From contig NZ_AP027130.1 of assembly GCF_027925145.1 (NCBI RefSeq), forward strand, positions 2,237,001 through 2,301,000: a stretch of 64,000 nt of DNA. Direction: 5' to 3'. Below, piece after piece: positions 18,006 through 26,094 of the stretch (positions within the stretch are counted from its first letter, which is position 1; each line of letters begins with the position of its first letter). The notes under the pieces are model-generated. The model saw only the letters and a program-made list of their open reading frames with translations. It ran no database searches and was not told the DNA's origin. Made by a program: the position numbers and the translations under genes. The stretch is from Thermodesulfomicrobium sp. WS (lineage in GTDB: Bacteria; Desulfobacterota; Desulfovibrionia; Desulfovibrionales; Desulfomicrobiaceae).

Positions 18006-18335
18006 ATGCGCGGTCAACGTATCCGCATCTATTTCAGTGAAACCGATCGATTCGAGGGAAAACGGCTCTCGGACACGCTGATTCATCGCGCTATGGAGCA
18101 TAGGCTCAAAGGTGCCACACTCTTTCGCGGGCTCATGGGCTTCGGCTCCCGCGGCATGCGCAACGCCTCCATTCTGCGGCTCTCGGAGAGTCTGCCCGTG
18201 GTGCTGGAAATCGTGGATGCCATCGAGCCCTCGGAGGCCTTTCTCAAGGACATCATCCAGTTGGCGCCCCACGTGCTTATCACACGGGAGGAAGTAGAGA
18301 TCCTGGACTTACGCGCCTTGGTGCCGCAAACCTAG
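18006..18335 (+). CDS. DUF190 family protein
   Basis: A 109-aa PII-like small protein (DUF190, PF02641): RIYFSETDRFEGKRLSDTL at the start, the core GATLFRGLMGFGSRG, and a VEILDL ending. Members form trimers resembling PII signalling proteins and are often found next to crcB, as here. GGAGG lies 5-6 nt before the ATG. Biochemical role is not established; co-function with the fluoride channel is inferred from neighbourhood. Confidence 0.88.
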   Translation: MRGQRIRIYFSETDRFEGKRLSDTLIHRAMEHRLKGATLFRGLMGFGSRGMRNASILRLSESLPVVLEIVDAIEPSEAFLKDIIQLAPHVLITREEVEILDLRALVPQT

Positions 18336-18374
18336 GGCGCGTCCCGTTTCTTCTCCACCATCCGGAGGTCTGTG

Positions 18375-18707
18375 ATGATCCTTACCACCACACCCACTGT
18401 GGAAGGCTCCACCATCACCACGTATCACGGCATCGTCACCGGCGAGGCCGTTTTGGGGGCCAACATCTTTCGCGATCTCTTTGCCAGCATCCGCGATATC
18501 GTCGGCGGCCGGGCAGCATCTTACGAAAAAGAATTGGAAAAAGCGCGCCGCATCGCCCTGGAAGAACTGCACCAAAAAGCCCACCAACTGGGGGCCAACG
18601 CCGTGGTGGGCATCGATATCGACTACGAAACTGTGGGCGCCAAAGGCAGCATGCTCATGGTAAGCGTCAGCGGCACGGCGGTCACCATCCAGGCCAGGGA
18701 GCCCTGA
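18375..18707 (+). CDS. YbjQ/UPF0145 family protein
   Basis: A 110-aa member of the YbjQ (putative heavy-metal-binding) family: [20 protein letters not shown], then an amphipathic helix with [19 protein letters not shown] and the strand MVSVSGTAV. The family forms pentameric rings; function unknown. CGGAGGT at 18363-18369 favours the ATG at 18375 (spacing 5) over the adjacent GTG at 18372. It is the last gene of the plus-strand run beginning at 11908. Confidence 0.87.
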   Translation: MILTTTPTVEGSTITTYHGIVTGEAVLGANIFRDLFASIRDIVGGRAASYEKELEKARRIALEELHQKAHQLGANAVVGIDIDYETVGAKGSMLMVSVSGTAVTIQAREP

Positions 18708-18813
18708 CGGGTTTGGCGACCCGACCCGCAAAGGATGAGGGAAATCCGTATCTTGGACGAGAATGCCCCCTGCCTCAAAACCAACGCATGCCGCCCAATC
18801 CGGGCGACATGCC

Positions 18814-18851
18814 ACCAAAAGCAAAGGGCCCTGCCCAGCGGCAAGGCCCTT
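18814..18851 (-). terminator. Intrinsic terminator after tRNA-fMet
   Basis: On the minus strand a 7-bp AAGGGCC/GGCCCTT stem with an inner TGCC/GGCA stem is followed by TTTGCTTTT. It begins about 10 nt past the 3' end of tRNA-fMet and is oriented to end that transcript. The plus-strand side has no good T-run, so it serves YbjQ less well. Confidence 0.75.
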
Positions 18852-18860
18852 GTGATTTCT

Positions 18861-18937
<77 letters not shown>

Positions 18938-18949
18938 TCACGAAGAAGA

Positions 18950-18978
18950 TATTTAAACATGTTTACAGCGGATGTCAA
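18950..18978 (-). promoter_or_regulatory. Sigma-70 promoter of tRNA-fMet
   Basis: Minus strand: TTGACA (18978-18973), 17-nt spacer, TAAATA (18955-18950). The expected start point is a few bases before the mature tRNA 5' end at 18937. The -35 is a perfect consensus, as expected for a stable RNA gene. Confidence 0.8.
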
Positions 18979-18999
18979 ACCCTTTAGACAGATTTTTCT

Positions 19000-19743
19000 A
19001 TGCACACCGACATTCACACTATTTCTCTTGTGATTCCAGTCTACAACGAGGAAGAAAACCTCCCGGAGCTCTACCGGCAATGCCGGGAAGCCCTGGAGGA
19101 TCTCCCGTATGCGTGGGAAATCCTCTTGGTGGACGACGGGAGCACCGACACCAGTCTTGCCTGCATCAAGGCCCTGGCCGCAGCAGACTCCAGGGTGCGC
19201 TACCTGGCCTTCGACCGCAACCACGGCCAGTCTGCGGCCTTTGCCGCAGGCTTTGCCCATGCTGGAGGCGAGGTCATCGTCACCTTGGATGCAGACCTAC
19301 AAAACGACCCGGCAGACATCCCCCGGCTTCTGGCGCGCTACGCCGAGGGTGACGTGGATATGGTCATCGGCTGGCGGGAAAAACGGCAGGACACCTGGGT
19401 GCGGCGGGGCGCCTCGAGGCTTGCCAACGCCATCCGCAACGCCCTCACGGGAGAGACCGTGCGCGATACGGGCTGCTCCCTCAAAGTGCTGCGCACGGAC
19501 TTGGCGCGGCGTCTGCCGGTCTTTACCGGGATGCACCGATTTCTGCCCACACTCATGAAGATGCACGGCGCCCGGGTGGCGGAAATGCCGGTCCACCACC
19601 GGCCACGCACCCGCGGAGTTTCCAAGTATGGCATCTTGGATCGGGCTTGGACCGCTTGGTGGGACCTCTTGGCCGTGCGCTGGATGCAGCACCGCCACGT
19701 GTCCTGGCGTGTCCGTGAAACCAACCTTCCACCGACGCCCTGA
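19000..19743 (+). CDS. GT2 family glycosyltransferase (DPM1/ArnC-like)
   Basis: A 247-aa GT-A fold transferase: SLVIPVYNEEENLPELY at the N-terminus, nucleotide-binding VDDGSTD, the metal-binding DADLQNDP, and DTGCSLKVLR followed by MHRFLPTLM, typical of polyprenyl-phosphate sugar transferases. No C-terminal transmembrane pair is present, unlike ArnC/GtrB, so it may be membrane-associated through a partner. The ATG at 19000 has no strong ribosome binding site. A LABN membrane protein starts 6 nt after its stop; the pairing suggests modification of a lipid-linked sugar or lipid A. Substrate unknown. Confidence 0.88.
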   Translation: MHTDIHTISLVIPVYNEEENLPELYRQCREALEDLPYAWEILLVDDGSTDTSLACIKALAAADSRVRYLAFDRNHGQSAAFAAGFAHAGGEVIVTLDADLQNDPADIPRLLARYAEGDVDMVIGWREKRQDTWVRRGASRLANAIRNALTGETVRDTGCSLKVLRTDLARRLPVFTGMHRFLPTLMKMHGARVAEMPVHHRPRTRGVSKYGILDRAWTAWWDLLAVRWMQHRHVSWRVRETNLPPTP

Positions 19744-19749
19744 TATCCT

Positions 19750-20031
19750 ATGAACTTCTCCACCGAATGGTGGCTTTTGGCCATCGGCTTCACCGGGCAG
19801 GCGTGCTTTTTTCTGCGTTTTTTCTGGCAATGGCTGGCGTCCGAACGCCAGAAAAAAAGCATCATCCCGCTGGAATTCTGGTATCTTTCCCTCTTGGGCA
19901 GCCTTTTTCTCTTGATCTACGCCGTGCTCCGCCACGACATCGTCTTCATCGTCGGCCAGTCCACGGGGTTCATCATTTATATCCGCAACCTCATTCTCAT
20001 CCGCCGGGAGAAGCGGCTCCACGCGACCTAA
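19750..20031 (+). CDS. LABN domain membrane protein
   Basis: A 93-aa protein matching the lipid-A-biosynthesis N-terminal (LABN, PF07578) family. Three hydrophobic helices are visible (about 5-26, 40-60, 66-84) with the conserved FFLRFFWQWLASERQKKS and IPLEFWYLSLLGS blocks. In other bacteria this domain stands alone or is fused to glycosyltransferases. Here it follows a GT2 gene by 6 nt. Its 3' end overlaps the convergent PAP2 gene by 35 nt. Confidence 0.88.
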   Translation: MNFSTEWWLLAIGFTGQACFFLRFFWQWLASERQKKSIIPLEFWYLSLLGSLFLLIYAVLRHDIVFIVGQSTGFIIYIRNLILIRREKRLHAT

Positions 20032-20578
20032 AAGACTGCACGAGGACCGAAATCACCAGGCCCACGGCCAGGCCTACGGCAAACCCCGCCAGCACGTCCG
20101 TCGGATAGTGCTTGCCGAGGTAGATGCGCGAATAGCCTACAATCCCAGACAGCCACAAAACACGCCGCCGCCAGCCTCCCACGGTCAGCAGCACCACCGT
20201 CGCGGCCATGGCGTTGGCCGCATGGGCGGAAGGAAACGACGATTTGCCCCCCCCAGGCGGATCTTCCCAGTGCTGCCAGCCCGCATCGCCATGGGCCCAA
20301 ACCCCGTGCTCCACAGCGAGCGGACGCGGACGATGGGCGATCTTTTTCACCACCCCGCAGGTCAAGTCACTCACGCCCACGACCGCGGCCAGGGCGAGGG
20401 CCACGATCCCGGCCTGGCGCAGGCCGCTTTGCCGAAGCGTCCACACCACCGCGGCCACGGCCAAACCCAAGAGCACCACCGTGCTTGAGGCAAGCGGCAT
20501 GACCCAGTCCAAAAGCACCCACCGGGCGCCATTGATCGCCGCGAAAAGGGATTGATCCCAAGGGGCAGAAGCAAACAT
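19997..20578 (-). CDS. PAP2 superfamily membrane phosphatase
   Basis: A 193-aa lipid phosphatase-like membrane protein. The three PAP2 signature blocks are present: KKIAHRPRP (KX6RP), PSAHAAN (PSGH-type) and SRIYLGKHYPTD (SRX5HX3D), with about five membrane helices. Likely substrates are undecaprenyl pyrophosphate, phosphatidylglycerol phosphate or lipid A phosphates; which one is undetermined. The ATG at 20578 has AAGGAG about 7 nt upstream. That start region is duplicated 70 nt upstream (20568-20599 and 20638-20669). It converges with the GT2/LABN pair. Confidence 0.88.
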   Translation of the reverse strand: MFASAPWDQSLFAAINGARWVLLDWVMPLASSTVVLLGLAVAAVVWTLRQSGLRQAGIVALALAAVVGVSDLTCGVVKKIAHRPRPLAVEHGVWAHGDAGWQHWEDPPGGGKSSFPSAHAANAMAATVVLLTVGGWRRRVLWLSGIVGYSRIYLGKHYPTDVLAGFAVGLAVGLVISVLVQSFRSRGAASPGG

Positions 20579-20669
20579 CCAGACTCCTTCGGTTCCCATT
20601 CTCGGCGGATTGCCGACAATTCGGGATGGCGAGTTGCGAAGCAACCATCCAGACTCCTTCGATTCCCAT
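20568..20669. repeat. Direct repeat duplicating the PAP2 translation start
   Basis: Two 32-nt copies, 20568-20599 and 20638-20669, differ at 2 positions and are 70 nt apart. On the minus strand each contains an AAGGAG ribosome binding site, correct spacing, an ATG and the next few codons. The downstream copy is the start of the PAP2 gene; the upstream copy opens a frame out of register with it. Confidence 0.85.
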
Positions 20670-20770
20670 ACTCCCCGCAAAATCCGTCTAAAAAAAAATC
20701 CGCCACCTGGCCAGCAGCGCAAACCAGCCCCGCTGCCTCCCCCTGGCTCCAACGACGCTGCACACCTTTC

Positions 20771-20799
20771 TTGACGCATCCGTATTTTGCGGCTAATTT
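20771..20799 (+). promoter_or_regulatory. Sigma-70 promoter of the rpmH cluster
   Basis: TTGACG (20771-20776), 17-nt spacer, TAATTT (20794-20799). The expected start of transcription near 20806 leaves a short leader before AAAGGAGAACTGCA and the rpmH ATG. Confidence 0.75.
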
Positions 20800-20831
20800 T
20801 CCCGTTTACTTTTTTGCAAAGGAGAACTGCA

Positions 20832-20966
20832 ATGAAAAGAACATACCAGCCGAGCACCACTCGCCGGAAACGGACGCATGGCTTTCTCGTGCGCATGCGC
20901 ACCAAAAACGGACGCGCTGTCATCAACCGCCGCCGGGCCAAGGGCCGCAAACGTTTGGCGGTTTGA
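20832..20966 (+). CDS. rpmH: Ribosomal protein bL34
   Basis: A 44-aa very basic protein with the invariant bL34 sequence pattern: MKRTYQPS, then [11 protein letters not shown], then [11 protein letters not shown]. It is a structural protein of the 50S subunit. AAAGGAG lies about 7 nt before the ATG. Its TGA stop overlaps the likely rnpA TTG start (TTGA), so the two are coupled, as is common. Confidence 0.98.
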   Translation: MKRTYQPSTTRRKRTHGFLVRMRTKNGRAVINRRRAKGRKRLAV

Positions 20967-21382
20967 GTCTTCCGGCCCGTTTCCGCCTCAAGCGGCGGCC
21001 GGATTTTCACCGGTGCTACGCCCATGGCCGCCGCTTCGTCACGTCACAATGGGTACTGGTCGTGGTGGTACGGGATGACGCCGGCCCGTGGCGTTTGGGA
21101 CTCTCCATCAGCCGCAAGCATGGGAGCGCTGTGCTGCGCAACCGCGCCAAACGCGTGCTGCGGGAGCTTTTTCGTCTGCACGCCGACGCCATCCCTCGGG
21201 GACTCGATATCGTGGTCATTGCTCGGCGTGGCGTGTCACTGCGCCAGGTGAGCCTGGCGGAAGTACGCCAGGAGATCCTGCCAGCACTTCTCCGTATCCA
21301 TCGTTTCGTCAACCAACAGGACGTATCCGTATGCACCTCGGCCGCGCAGCCGCGCGTATCCTCACCGCGTACCAACGCCTGA
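20963..21382 (+). CDS. rnpA: Ribonuclease P protein component
   Basis: Protein cofactor of RNase P that helps mature tRNA 5' ends. The 139-aa product has the N-terminal [18 protein letters not shown], the core [21 protein letters not shown] with the signature RNRXKR, and the [10 protein letters not shown] strand. The best start is the TTG at 20963 overlapping the rpmH stop; no in-frame ATG lies between it and the conserved N-terminus. yidD begins inside its last 52 nt. Confidence 0.93.
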   Translation: MSLPARFRLKRRPDFHRCYAHGRRFVTSQWVLVVVVRDDAGPWRLGLSISRKHGSAVLRNRAKRVLRELFRLHADAIPRGLDIVVIARRGVSLRQVSLAEVRQEILPALLRIHRFVNQQDVSVCTSAAQPRVSSPRTNA

Positions 21383-21564
21383 TCTCTCCCTGGTACGCCC
21401 CGTGCTGCCGCTTCGTCCCTTCATGCTCCCAATACGCCAAAGAAGCTCTGGAAATCCACGGCCTTGGGCGCGGCAGCCTGCTTGCCATCTGGCGGCTTTT
21501 GCGATGCCATCCCTTGTGCGCCGGAGGAATCGATCCGGTGCCGTCACCTCAAAAGAGAGTGTAA
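21331..21564 (+). CDS. yidD: Membrane protein insertion efficiency factor YidD
   Basis: A 77-aa Yid[14 protein letters not shown], then [20 protein letters not shown] and [16 protein letters not shown] with the conserved cysteines. It acts with YidC in membrane insertion. It overlaps rnpA by 52 nt in another frame and ends 3 nt before yidC, the usual arrangement in the rpmH-mnmE cluster. Confidence 0.93.
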   Translation: MHLGRAAARILTAYQRLISPWYAPCCRFVPSCSQYAKEALEIHGLGRGSLLAIWRLLRCHPLCAGGIDPVPSPQKRV

Positions 21565-21567
21565 ATC

Positions 21568-23178
21568 ATGGACACCCCTCGCGTCATTCTGGCTATTGTC
21601 CTCTCTCTGGCAGTCCTCGTGGGCTGGAATTTCCTGTTTCCTCCCGCACCGCGCACCCCCGTCGCGCCCGAAAACCAAACCGCCGCGCAACCGCCGCAAT
21701 CCTCTCCGGAAGCTTCTGCGCTGCAGGCGCCTGCCGCGTCGTCCGCTCTCCAGCCGGCCTTCACCGCCGCGGGCAAACGCCTCACCGTGGAGACGCCGCG
21801 CTACCGGGCGGTAATCAATACCGCAGGCGGCATTCTGGAAAGCTTTACCCTCAAACACTACACCACCACCATCGCGCCCGACGCCCCTCCCATCGACCTC
21901 ATCTCGCAGACCTCGCTGGCCAAAGCGCCCCTCGGTCTCCTTTGGGACTTGACTCCCACCTGGACGGGCGCGTGGCAGGTGCAGGGGGGGGACCTCACCC
22001 TGGATACCACCCAATCGGGCAGCATCCAGCTCTCCACGCGTCTCGGGGACCTGGAGGTCGTGCGCATCTTGCGCTTTCAAGGCGACTCCTACGCCATCCA
22101 GGAAGAAGTGCGCCTCACCAATCAAGGCAAAGCCCAAGCCAAAGGCCAGCTCTCGACGACCCTGGCCAGTACAGGCCTCAGCGCCCCGGACGACAAATAC
22201 AACCGCACCCAGATCGCGTACCTCGCCAATGCCTTGACACAGGAAGGCGATCCCAAGGATTTACAGGCGGGCATTACCTCGGAACAGCCCGTGCGCTGGG
22301 GCGGCATTGAAAGCAATTACTTCCTCATGGCCGCAGTGCCCACCAGCGGCGACATGCTGTTGCGGGCCAAGCTGGAAGACGGGATATACCGCGTGGCCTT
22401 GGCCGATGCCCTGATTGTGGACCCTGGAGTCAGTCAGGTACGAACCCTCACCTACTACCTCGGCCCCAAGACCGAGGCGGATCTGGCCGCCATGCCCGGG
22501 GGGCTTTCCCAGGCCATCCACTACGGATTTTTCGATGTCATCGCCAAACCCCTCAAGCGCTTCCTGGTCTTTCTTGCGGCCCACACCGGCGGCAACTACG
22601 GGGTGGCCATCATCATCCTCACGGTGATCATCAAGATCCTCTTCTGGCCGCTGTCGCACAAGAGCTATAAGTCCATGGATCAGATGCGCCGCATCCAGCC
22701 CCTCATGGCCAAGATCCGGGAAAAGTACGCCGATGACCGCGAAAAGATGAACGCCGAGATCATGCAGCTCTACAAGACCTACAAGGTCAATCCCGCGGGC
22801 GGATGTCTGCCCATGCTGCTCCAGATCCCGGTATTCTTTGCCCTGTATCAGGCGCTTTTGGGCGCCATCGAACTGCGGCACGCGCCCTTCATCCCCCATC
22901 TGCCGGGCACCGACATCGTGTGGCTGGCGGACCTCTCGGCCAAGGACCCGCTCTACATCACGCCGCTGGTCATGGGCGCCACCATGTTCCTCCAGCAGCG
23001 CATGACGCCTTCGGCCGCAGACCCCACCCAGGCCAAGATCATGATGGCCATGCCCGTGATCTTCACCTTCCTCTTCTTGAGCTTCCCCTCGGGGCTCGTG
23101 GTCTACTGGCTGGTGAACAACGTGCTCTCCATCTTCCAGCAATGGCTGCTCACCCGTTCCGCCAAACCAGCCAACTAA
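21568..23178 (+). CDS. yidC: Membrane protein insertase YidC
   Basis: Inner-membrane insertase for proteins such as ATP synthase subunits, working with or without SecYEG. The 536-aa length and layout are Gram-negative: an N-terminal helix (about 5-23), a Pro/Ala-rich linker (30-65), the large periplasmic beta domain (about 70-320), then the conserved core with five helices (about 345-530) starting GGNYGVAIIILTVIIK. The conserved NPAGGCLPMLLQIPVFFALYQ-type block and the core arginine region are present. jag follows after 9 nt. Confidence 0.97.
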   Translation: MDTPRVILAIVLSLAVLVGWNFLFPPAPRTPVAPENQTAAQPPQSSPEASALQAPAASSALQPAFTAAGKRLTVETPRYRAVINTAGGILESFTLKHYTTTIAPDAPPIDLISQTSLAKAPLGLLWDLTPTWTGAWQVQGGDLTLDTTQSGSIQLSTRLGDLEVVRILRFQGDSYAIQEEVRLTNQGKAQAKGQLSTTLASTGLSAPDDKYNRTQIAYLANALTQEGDPKDLQAGITSEQPVRWGGIESNYFLMAAVPTSGDMLLRAKLEDGIYRVALADALIVDPGVSQVRTLTYYLGPKTEADLAAMPGGLSQAIHYGFFDVIAKPLKRFLVFLAAHTGGNYGVAIIILTVIIKILFWPLSHKSYKSMDQMRRIQPLMAKIREKYADDREKMNAEIMQLYKTYKVNPAGGCLPMLLQIPVFFALYQALLGAIELRHAPFIPHLPGTDIVWLADLSAKDPLYITPLVMGATMFLQQRMTPSAADPTQAKIMMAMPVIFTFLFLSFPSGLVVYWLVNNVLSIFQQWLLTRSAKPAN

Positions 23179-23187
23179 GGAGCCGCC

Positions 23188-24003
23188 ATGCACCCCTTTC
23201 GCGAGTTTCGAGGCAAAAACGTGGATGAGGCCATCCTCCTGGCCTGCCAGGCCTTGGGGGTGGAGCGGGAAGATCTGGAAATCGATATTGTCAGCATGGG
23301 GTCCCCTGGCATCTTCGGCCTGGGGGCCAAAAAGGCCGTCGTCCTCGCCCGCCGGCGGCCGCCCGCGGTGCTCGAGTCGCTCCACGACGACGGCGAAGAT
23401 ACGCCGCGTCTTGAGGATCCCACGCGCCTGCACGATGCCGCTTCCGACGCGCCGGAAGGAGACGCCTCCGAAAGCGAAGACGACGAGGACGACGAGATGC
23501 CTCCCCAAGGCCGGGCGCACTCCCCCGAAGAGATGGAGCGGCTCACGAAGGAAGTGCTCCGGCTGCTCACGCCGCTGCTTGTCCCCATCTGCGGCAAGGA
23601 GCCTGCCATCAGCGTGCGTCAGGACGACGACGGTATCATCGTGCGCGTAGACGACGAGGAGCACAACGGTCTCATCATCGGCCGCGAAGGCCAGACCATC
23701 CTGGCCCTGCAATACCTCCTCAACCGCATGCTCACCAAGGCATGGCGCGAGGCCCCTCGGGTGCAGCTCGACGCAGGGGACTTCCGCGCCCGGCAGATCC
23801 AGCGGCTGCGCTCCCTGGCCCAGAGCCTGGCGGCGCGGGCCAAACGTTCCGGCCGCATCCAGAGCACCGGTCCGCTGTCCTCCTTCCACCGCCGCATGGT
23901 GCACCTCGCCCTGCGCGACGACACCGAAGTGCGCACCGTGAGCAAAGGCAGCGGGCCCTTGAAGCGCGTGCTGGTATGTCCCAACCGACGCCGCACCCCC
24001 TAG
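23188..24003 (+). CDS. jag: Jag/KhpB-like RNA-binding protein
   Basis: The 271-aa protein has three parts: an N-terminal Jag_N domain (FRGKNVDEAILLACQALGV, with IDIVSMGSPGIFGLGAKKA), an acidic linker (about 90-110, ESEDDEDDE), and a KH domain (GLIIGREGQTILALQYL) plus R3H domain (FHRRMVHLALRDD with RTVSKG). Homologues bind RNA and influence cell division and envelope synthesis. AGGAGCC precedes the ATG. mnmE starts inside its last 28 nt in another frame. Confidence 0.93.
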   Translation: MHPFREFRGKNVDEAILLACQALGVEREDLEIDIVSMGSPGIFGLGAKKAVVLARRRPPAVLESLHDDGEDTPRLEDPTRLHDAASDAPEGDASESEDDEDDEMPPQGRAHSPEEMERLTKEVLRLLTPLLVPICGKEPAISVRQDDDGIIVRVDDEEHNGLIIGREGQTILALQYLLNRMLTKAWREAPRVQLDAGDFRARQIQRLRSLAQSLAARAKRSGRIQSTGPLSSFHRRMVHLALRDDTEVRTVSKGSGPLKRVLVCPNRRRTP

Positions 24004-25361
24004 GCACCGTGGCGGCCATCGCCACTGCGCCGGGTCCGGGGGCCATCGGCATCGTGCGCCTCTCCGGACCCAAGGCGCACGCCATCGGCCGCGCCCTGTT
24101 CGAGCCCCAAAGCCGCACCTTCACCGACTTCCAATCGGCGCGCCTCCACCTCGGGCGCATCCGCGACCCGCACACCCACGCCGTTCTCGATCAGGCCCTG
24201 GTGGTGCTCTTCCGGGCCCCCCATTCCTTTACCGGCGAGGACGTGCTCGAAATCCACGCCCATGGCGGGCCCTTGGTGCTGCGCCACATCCTTGGCGCCT
24301 GTCTGGCCCTGGGGGCCGAGCCCGCAGGCCCGGGGGAATTCTCCCGGCGGGCCTTTCTCCATGGCAAGCTGGATCTCGCCCAGGCCGAGGCCATTCAGGA
24401 GACCATCGCCGCCACCTCGCCCCTGGCCCTGGCCCAGGCGGAAGACCGCCTCCACGGGCACCTCTCCCAGGCGGTGGACGCCCTGCGGGAGGCGGTCCTC
24501 TCCCTGCGGGCGCAGTTCTTGGTGGCGGTGGACTTTCCCGAAGAAGACCTGCCGGAGCTGGAGCCGGAGCATATCCGCAAGCGCGTCCAGGCCATCCTCA
24601 CCCCCATCGACCAGCTTTTGGCCGGGGCCCGGCGCGGGGCCCTGGCCCGAAACGGCGCCCTGGTGGTGCTCGCCGGCCGGGTCAACGCCGGCAAATCGAG
24701 CCTCATGAACGCCCTCCTCGGCCGGGAGCGGGCCATTGTCAGCGCCCTGCCCGGCACCACCCGGGACGTCTTGGAAGAACCCCTCCTGGTGGCCGGCTTT
24801 CCCGTGCGCCTTACCGACACCGCAGGCCTGCGGACCCACCCCCAGGACCCCATCGAGCACGAAGGCATCCGCCGCACCCAAGACATGCTGCGCGCCGCAG
24901 ACGTCGTGCTCGTGGTGCTGGACGCCACCTCCACCCCGGACGCCGAAGACCTGCGCCTCATGGACCTGGACAAGCCCAAGCTCGTGGTGGTGACCAAAAT
25001 GGACCTCGTCCCCCACGTTCCCGCCTGGGTCCAGGATCCCCCCTGGAACAGCGCCCCGCAGGTCATGGTCTGCGCCCACACCGGGGCAGGGCTGGATACC
25101 CTGGAAGCGGCTCTTGGCCAAATCCTGGAAGCCGAGGCCCCGGAAGGCACAGGGCTCACCCCCAACGAACGCCAGGCCCAGCTGCTGCACGCCGCGAGGG
25201 ACGAACTCACCGAACTCTGCGCCGCTGCAAACGCCCTGCCCGCGGACCTCCTTGCCGTGCACCTGGACGCCGCCGCCGCCCACCTGGCGGCCATCACCGG
25301 GAAAGTCACCACGGACGAAGTACTAGACGCGGTGTTTGCGCGCTTCTGCATCGGCAAATAG
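23976..25361 (+). CDS. mnmE: tRNA uridine-5-carboxymethylaminomethyl GTPase MnmE
   Basis: Works with MnmG to modify U34 of tRNAs using methylene-THF. The 461-aa protein has the folate-binding N-terminal domain (TVAAIATAPGPGAIGIVRLSG), a helical domain, the inserted G domain (G1 GRVNAGKSSLMN, G3 DTAGLR, G4 TKMD) and the invariant C-terminal CIGK ending whose Cys is essential. The ATG at 23976 gives the standard N-terminus; a longer open frame is unsupported. It closes the rpmH-rnpA-yidD-yidC-jag-mnmE cluster. Confidence 0.97.
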   Translation: MSQPTPHPLGTVAAIATAPGPGAIGIVRLSGPKAHAIGRALFEPQSRTFTDFQSARLHLGRIRDPHTHAVLDQALVVLFRAPHSFTGEDVLEIHAHGGPLVLRHILGACLALGAEPAGPGEFSRRAFLHGKLDLAQAEAIQETIAATSPLALAQAEDRLHGHLSQAVDALREAVLSLRAQFLVAVDFPEEDLPELEPEHIRKRVQAILTPIDQLLAGARRGALARNGALVVLAGRVNAGKSSLMNALLGRERAIVSALPGTTRDVLEEPLLVAGFPVRLTDTAGLRTHPQDPIEHEGIRRTQDMLRAADVVLVVLDATSTPDAEDLRLMDLDKPKLVVVTKMDLVPHVPAWVQDPPWNSAPQVMVCAHTGAGLDTLEAALGQILEAEAPEGTGLTPNERQAQLLHAARDELTELCAAANALPADLLAVHLDAAAAHLAAITGKVTTDEVLDAVFARFCIGK

Positions 25362-25482
25362 TGCAGATACAGGTACAGCTGCCAGGGACCACGAGCTGCC
25401 GCAGCCGCGGATGCAAAGCCCCTGGGCTTCCCAAAAGCACGCACCTCCAAGCCGTCCGAGCTCAGCGGCCATAGGCAGGCAC

Positions 25483-25508
25483 AAAAAAAAGCCGGGCAGA
25501 GCCCGGCT
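25483..25508 (-). terminator. Intrinsic terminator of the pilin gene
   Basis: On the minus strand an AGCCGGGC/GCCCGGCT hairpin with a 3-nt loop is followed by eight T residues. It lies 28 nt beyond the pilin stop and is a textbook rho-independent terminator. Confidence 0.92.
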
Positions 25509-25535
25509 ATAGACCGATCGCCAGCAGAAAAGTTT

Positions 25536-25934
25536 TTAGAGGCCAGTCACATTACAGAAAGCACTGCCGTTGACAATGCTCGCAGTGACACCAGTAATAC
25601 CACTATACACACCGTCAGGGGTAACAGAAACGTTAGACGACAACGCATAAGTATTACTCAAAGACACAGTTCCATTCTGTGCAACATATACCACTGCACT
25701 CAACTTGTTCCCAGGCAGTGTTGTACAGTTTGTCTGGTTAGTGCCATTGGCAGAAAAAACAGCCGTCGCTTCCGACATACAGTTGCGCAGATCCGATTCA
25801 CACGCGCTCTTGGCCGCATTTCTTTTGTACTTGGTGAACTGCGGGATGGCGATGGCCGCCAGGATGCCGATAATGGCCACGACGATGAGCAATTCCACCA
25901 GCGTAAAACCCTTTTCGCCTCGACGAATCTTCAT
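25536..25934 (-). CDS. pilA: Type IV pilin (PilA-like major pilin)
   Basis: A 132-aa prepilin with a short basic leader (MKIRRGEKG) and the prepilin peptidase site G/FTLVE, Glu at mature position 5. The hydrophobic helix LLIVVAIIGILAAIAIPQF follows, then a globular part with four cysteines, two likely forming the C-terminal loop. The ATG at 25934 has GGAGG upstream. Composition is clearly poorer in G+C, especially in the globular part, which is Asn/Thr/Ser/Val-rich unlike the neighbours. It has its own terminator and a sigma-54-like upstream element. No assembly genes are adjacent; a GspE/PilB-like ATPase lies at 55963-58257. Confidence 0.93.
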   Translation of the reverse strand: MKIRRGEKGFTLVELLIVVAIIGILAAIAIPQFTKYKRNAAKSACESDLRNCMSEATAVFSANGTNQTNCTTLPGNKLSAVVYVAQNGTVSLSNTYALSSNVSVTPDGVYSGITGVTASIVNGSAFCNVTGL

Positions 25935-26001
25935 AGGTCAATACCTCCTCGAAAAAAATGGTGTATCTGGACGCAGGGGGCGCCGCTTGGGCCACTTTCC
26001 T

Positions 26002-26017
26002 ATCCAGAATCGTGCCA
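26002..26017 (-). promoter_or_regulatory. Sigma-54-like promoter element upstream of the pilin
   Basis: The minus strand reads TGGCACGATTCTGGAT. The -24 part TGGCACG is perfect, while the -12 part has TGGAT instead of TTGCT, so the usually invariant C is missing. The distance to the pilin ATG is about 70 nt. Pilin genes are often sigma-54 dependent, but the -12 mismatch keeps confidence moderate. Confidence 0.45.
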
Positions 26018-26094
26018 CAAGCAAAACCCGTTGTTTTTTGAAGCCCATGGACGCGCGGCCCGGTGGCGGACGCGCTCGCGCCCTGGCGGCATCC

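Noticed and set aside
20367-20669. 100-codon open frame starting in the upstream copy of the PAP2 start repeat
   Set aside because: It overlaps PAP2 in another frame and has no domain; more likely a by-product of the duplicated start, kept only as an observation.
20579-20831. Replication origin next to rpmH
   Set aside because: In many bacteria the rpmH cluster is near oriC, but here there is no dnaA or dnaN and no cluster of TTATCCACA boxes; the gap holds the PAP2 start repeat and the rpmH promoter.
22261-23904. Open frame of 547 codons opposite yidC and jag
   Set aside because: Antisense shadow of two well-identified genes.
25362-25482. Possible small RNA or terminator after mnmE
   Set aside because: Only a short AAGCC/GGCTT hairpin without T-run is present, and I could not fold it as SRP RNA, 6S RNA or tmRNA.
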